A stretch of 25,473 nt of DNA, taken from assembly GCA_963676075.2 (NCBI GenBank), contig CAXXNZ010000029.1, positions 1-25,473 of the forward strand, in the 5' to 3' direction. The notes under the pieces are model-generated. The model searched no databases, was not told where the DNA came from, and saw only the letters and a program-made list of their open reading frames with translations. Positions 25,112 to 25,473 of this stretch are shown here, piece by piece (the stretch's first letter is position 1; every line of letters starts with the position of its first letter). Both the position numbers and the translations under genes were made by a program. Source of the stretch: JAHJQZ01 sp963676075 (GTDB lineage Bacteria > Pseudomonadota > Alphaproteobacteria > Rhizobiales > Devosiaceae).

Positions 25112-25473
25112 GTGTCCAAGAATGCGCGGATTCGTTGTTCCAGGGAAGCGCGATCTTTCAGCTCGCATTCCCATAACACTAGGACTTCCCATCCTTTTTC
25201 TGCAAGCTCAGCCTCGTTTCTTCGATCGCGCACGACGTTGCCCTCCAGCTTGGGCAACCAGAATCCGAGTCGCGACTTTGGCAAACGAGCGAGCGGGCAG
25301 GACGGGTTGGAGTGGCGATGCCAGTAGCATCCATGAACGAAGATGACCTTGCGGCGCCTGGAAAACACAAGATCGGGCTTGCCAGGCAATTTGCTCCCGT
25401 GAATCCGGTAGCGATAACCCATCGCATGCACGAGCCTGCGTACAACCATCTCCGCGCCTGTGTCCCTGCCGCG
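25108..25473 (-). CDS. vsr: Very short patch repair endonuclease (Vsr), N-terminus outside the window
   Basis: The frame is open through the right edge; the ATG at 25449 is internal because RGRDTGAE before it still matches Vsr (family form: S-KDT-PE-x-VRR). Visible motifs are RRLVHAMGYRYRIHG, the active-site Asp in LPGKPDLVFSRRR, and the His cluster FVHGCYWHRH. WEVLVLWECELKD follows near the C-terminus. Vsr nicks DNA at T:G mismatches made by deamination of 5-methylcytosine, so it protects methylated sites from C-to-T mutation. Its stop overlaps the start of the C5-methyltransferase (ATGA), a natural partnership. Confidence 0.93.
   Translation of the reverse strand, partial: RGRDTGAEMVVRRLVHAMGYRYRIHGSKLPGKPDLVFSRRRKVIFVHGCYWHRHSNPSCPLARLPKSRLGFWLPKLEGNVVRDRRNEAELAEKGWEVLVLWECELKDRASLEQRIRAFLDT

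Noticed and set aside
25112..25192. N-terminal extension of the C5-methyltransferase
   Set aside because: It lies inside vsr in another frame, and MKSIELFAGAGG at 25111 is the normal start of the family with an ATGA overlap.

Overview
This window looks like a chromosome segment from a high-GC alphaproteobacterium, most likely of the order Hyphomicrobiales (Rhizobiales). The evidence is UvrB with a long N-terminal extension, a single-domain PPK2, paired short CspA-type proteins, secreted bacterial-SH3 proteins and a codon use dominated by G/C third positions. There are no rRNA or tRNA genes and no CRISPR array that I can see.

Left part (1-4.6 kb): the start of a redoxin gene leaves the window on the minus strand. 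It is followed by five consecutive plus-strand genes for secreted SH3b proteins. One has five SH3b units, one has a single unit, and three join one SH3b unit to a C-terminal two-motif crystallin/I36-like domain. The first of the five is broken by two opposite one-base frameshifts.

Middle (4.6-17.6 kb): mostly house-keeping, stress and signalling genes. These are a hemerythrin-domain protein, a tandem-PAS protein, two CspA-type cold-shock proteins each with its own terminator, PPK2, two membrane GGDEF diguanylate cyclases of the same build, a CaCA-type cation exchanger and an aldo/keto reductase. A TetR regulator is divergent from two tandem HSL-type esterases, one apparently cytoplasmic and one with a signal peptide.

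Right part (17.6-25.5 kb): the most unusual region. uvrB has lost direct contact with its upstream neighbour through a 2.4-kb segment bounded by perfect 62-bp direct repeats. The repeat is the uvrB leader plus its first six codons, so the left copy is a dead uvrB start and the right copy drives the intact gene. The segment holds one gene, a 756-aa protein with four exact 47-residue repeats and a two-helix membrane module at its C-terminus. Downstream of uvrB, on the opposite strand, lies a compact vsr / C5-cytosine methyltransferase / Eco29kI-like GIY-YIG endonuclease operon joined by ATGA overlaps. Its base composition is visibly less GC-rich. uvrB is therefore flanked on both sides by what look like acquired genes.

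All assignments come from reading the sequence and from remembered family motifs; no database search or computation was run.
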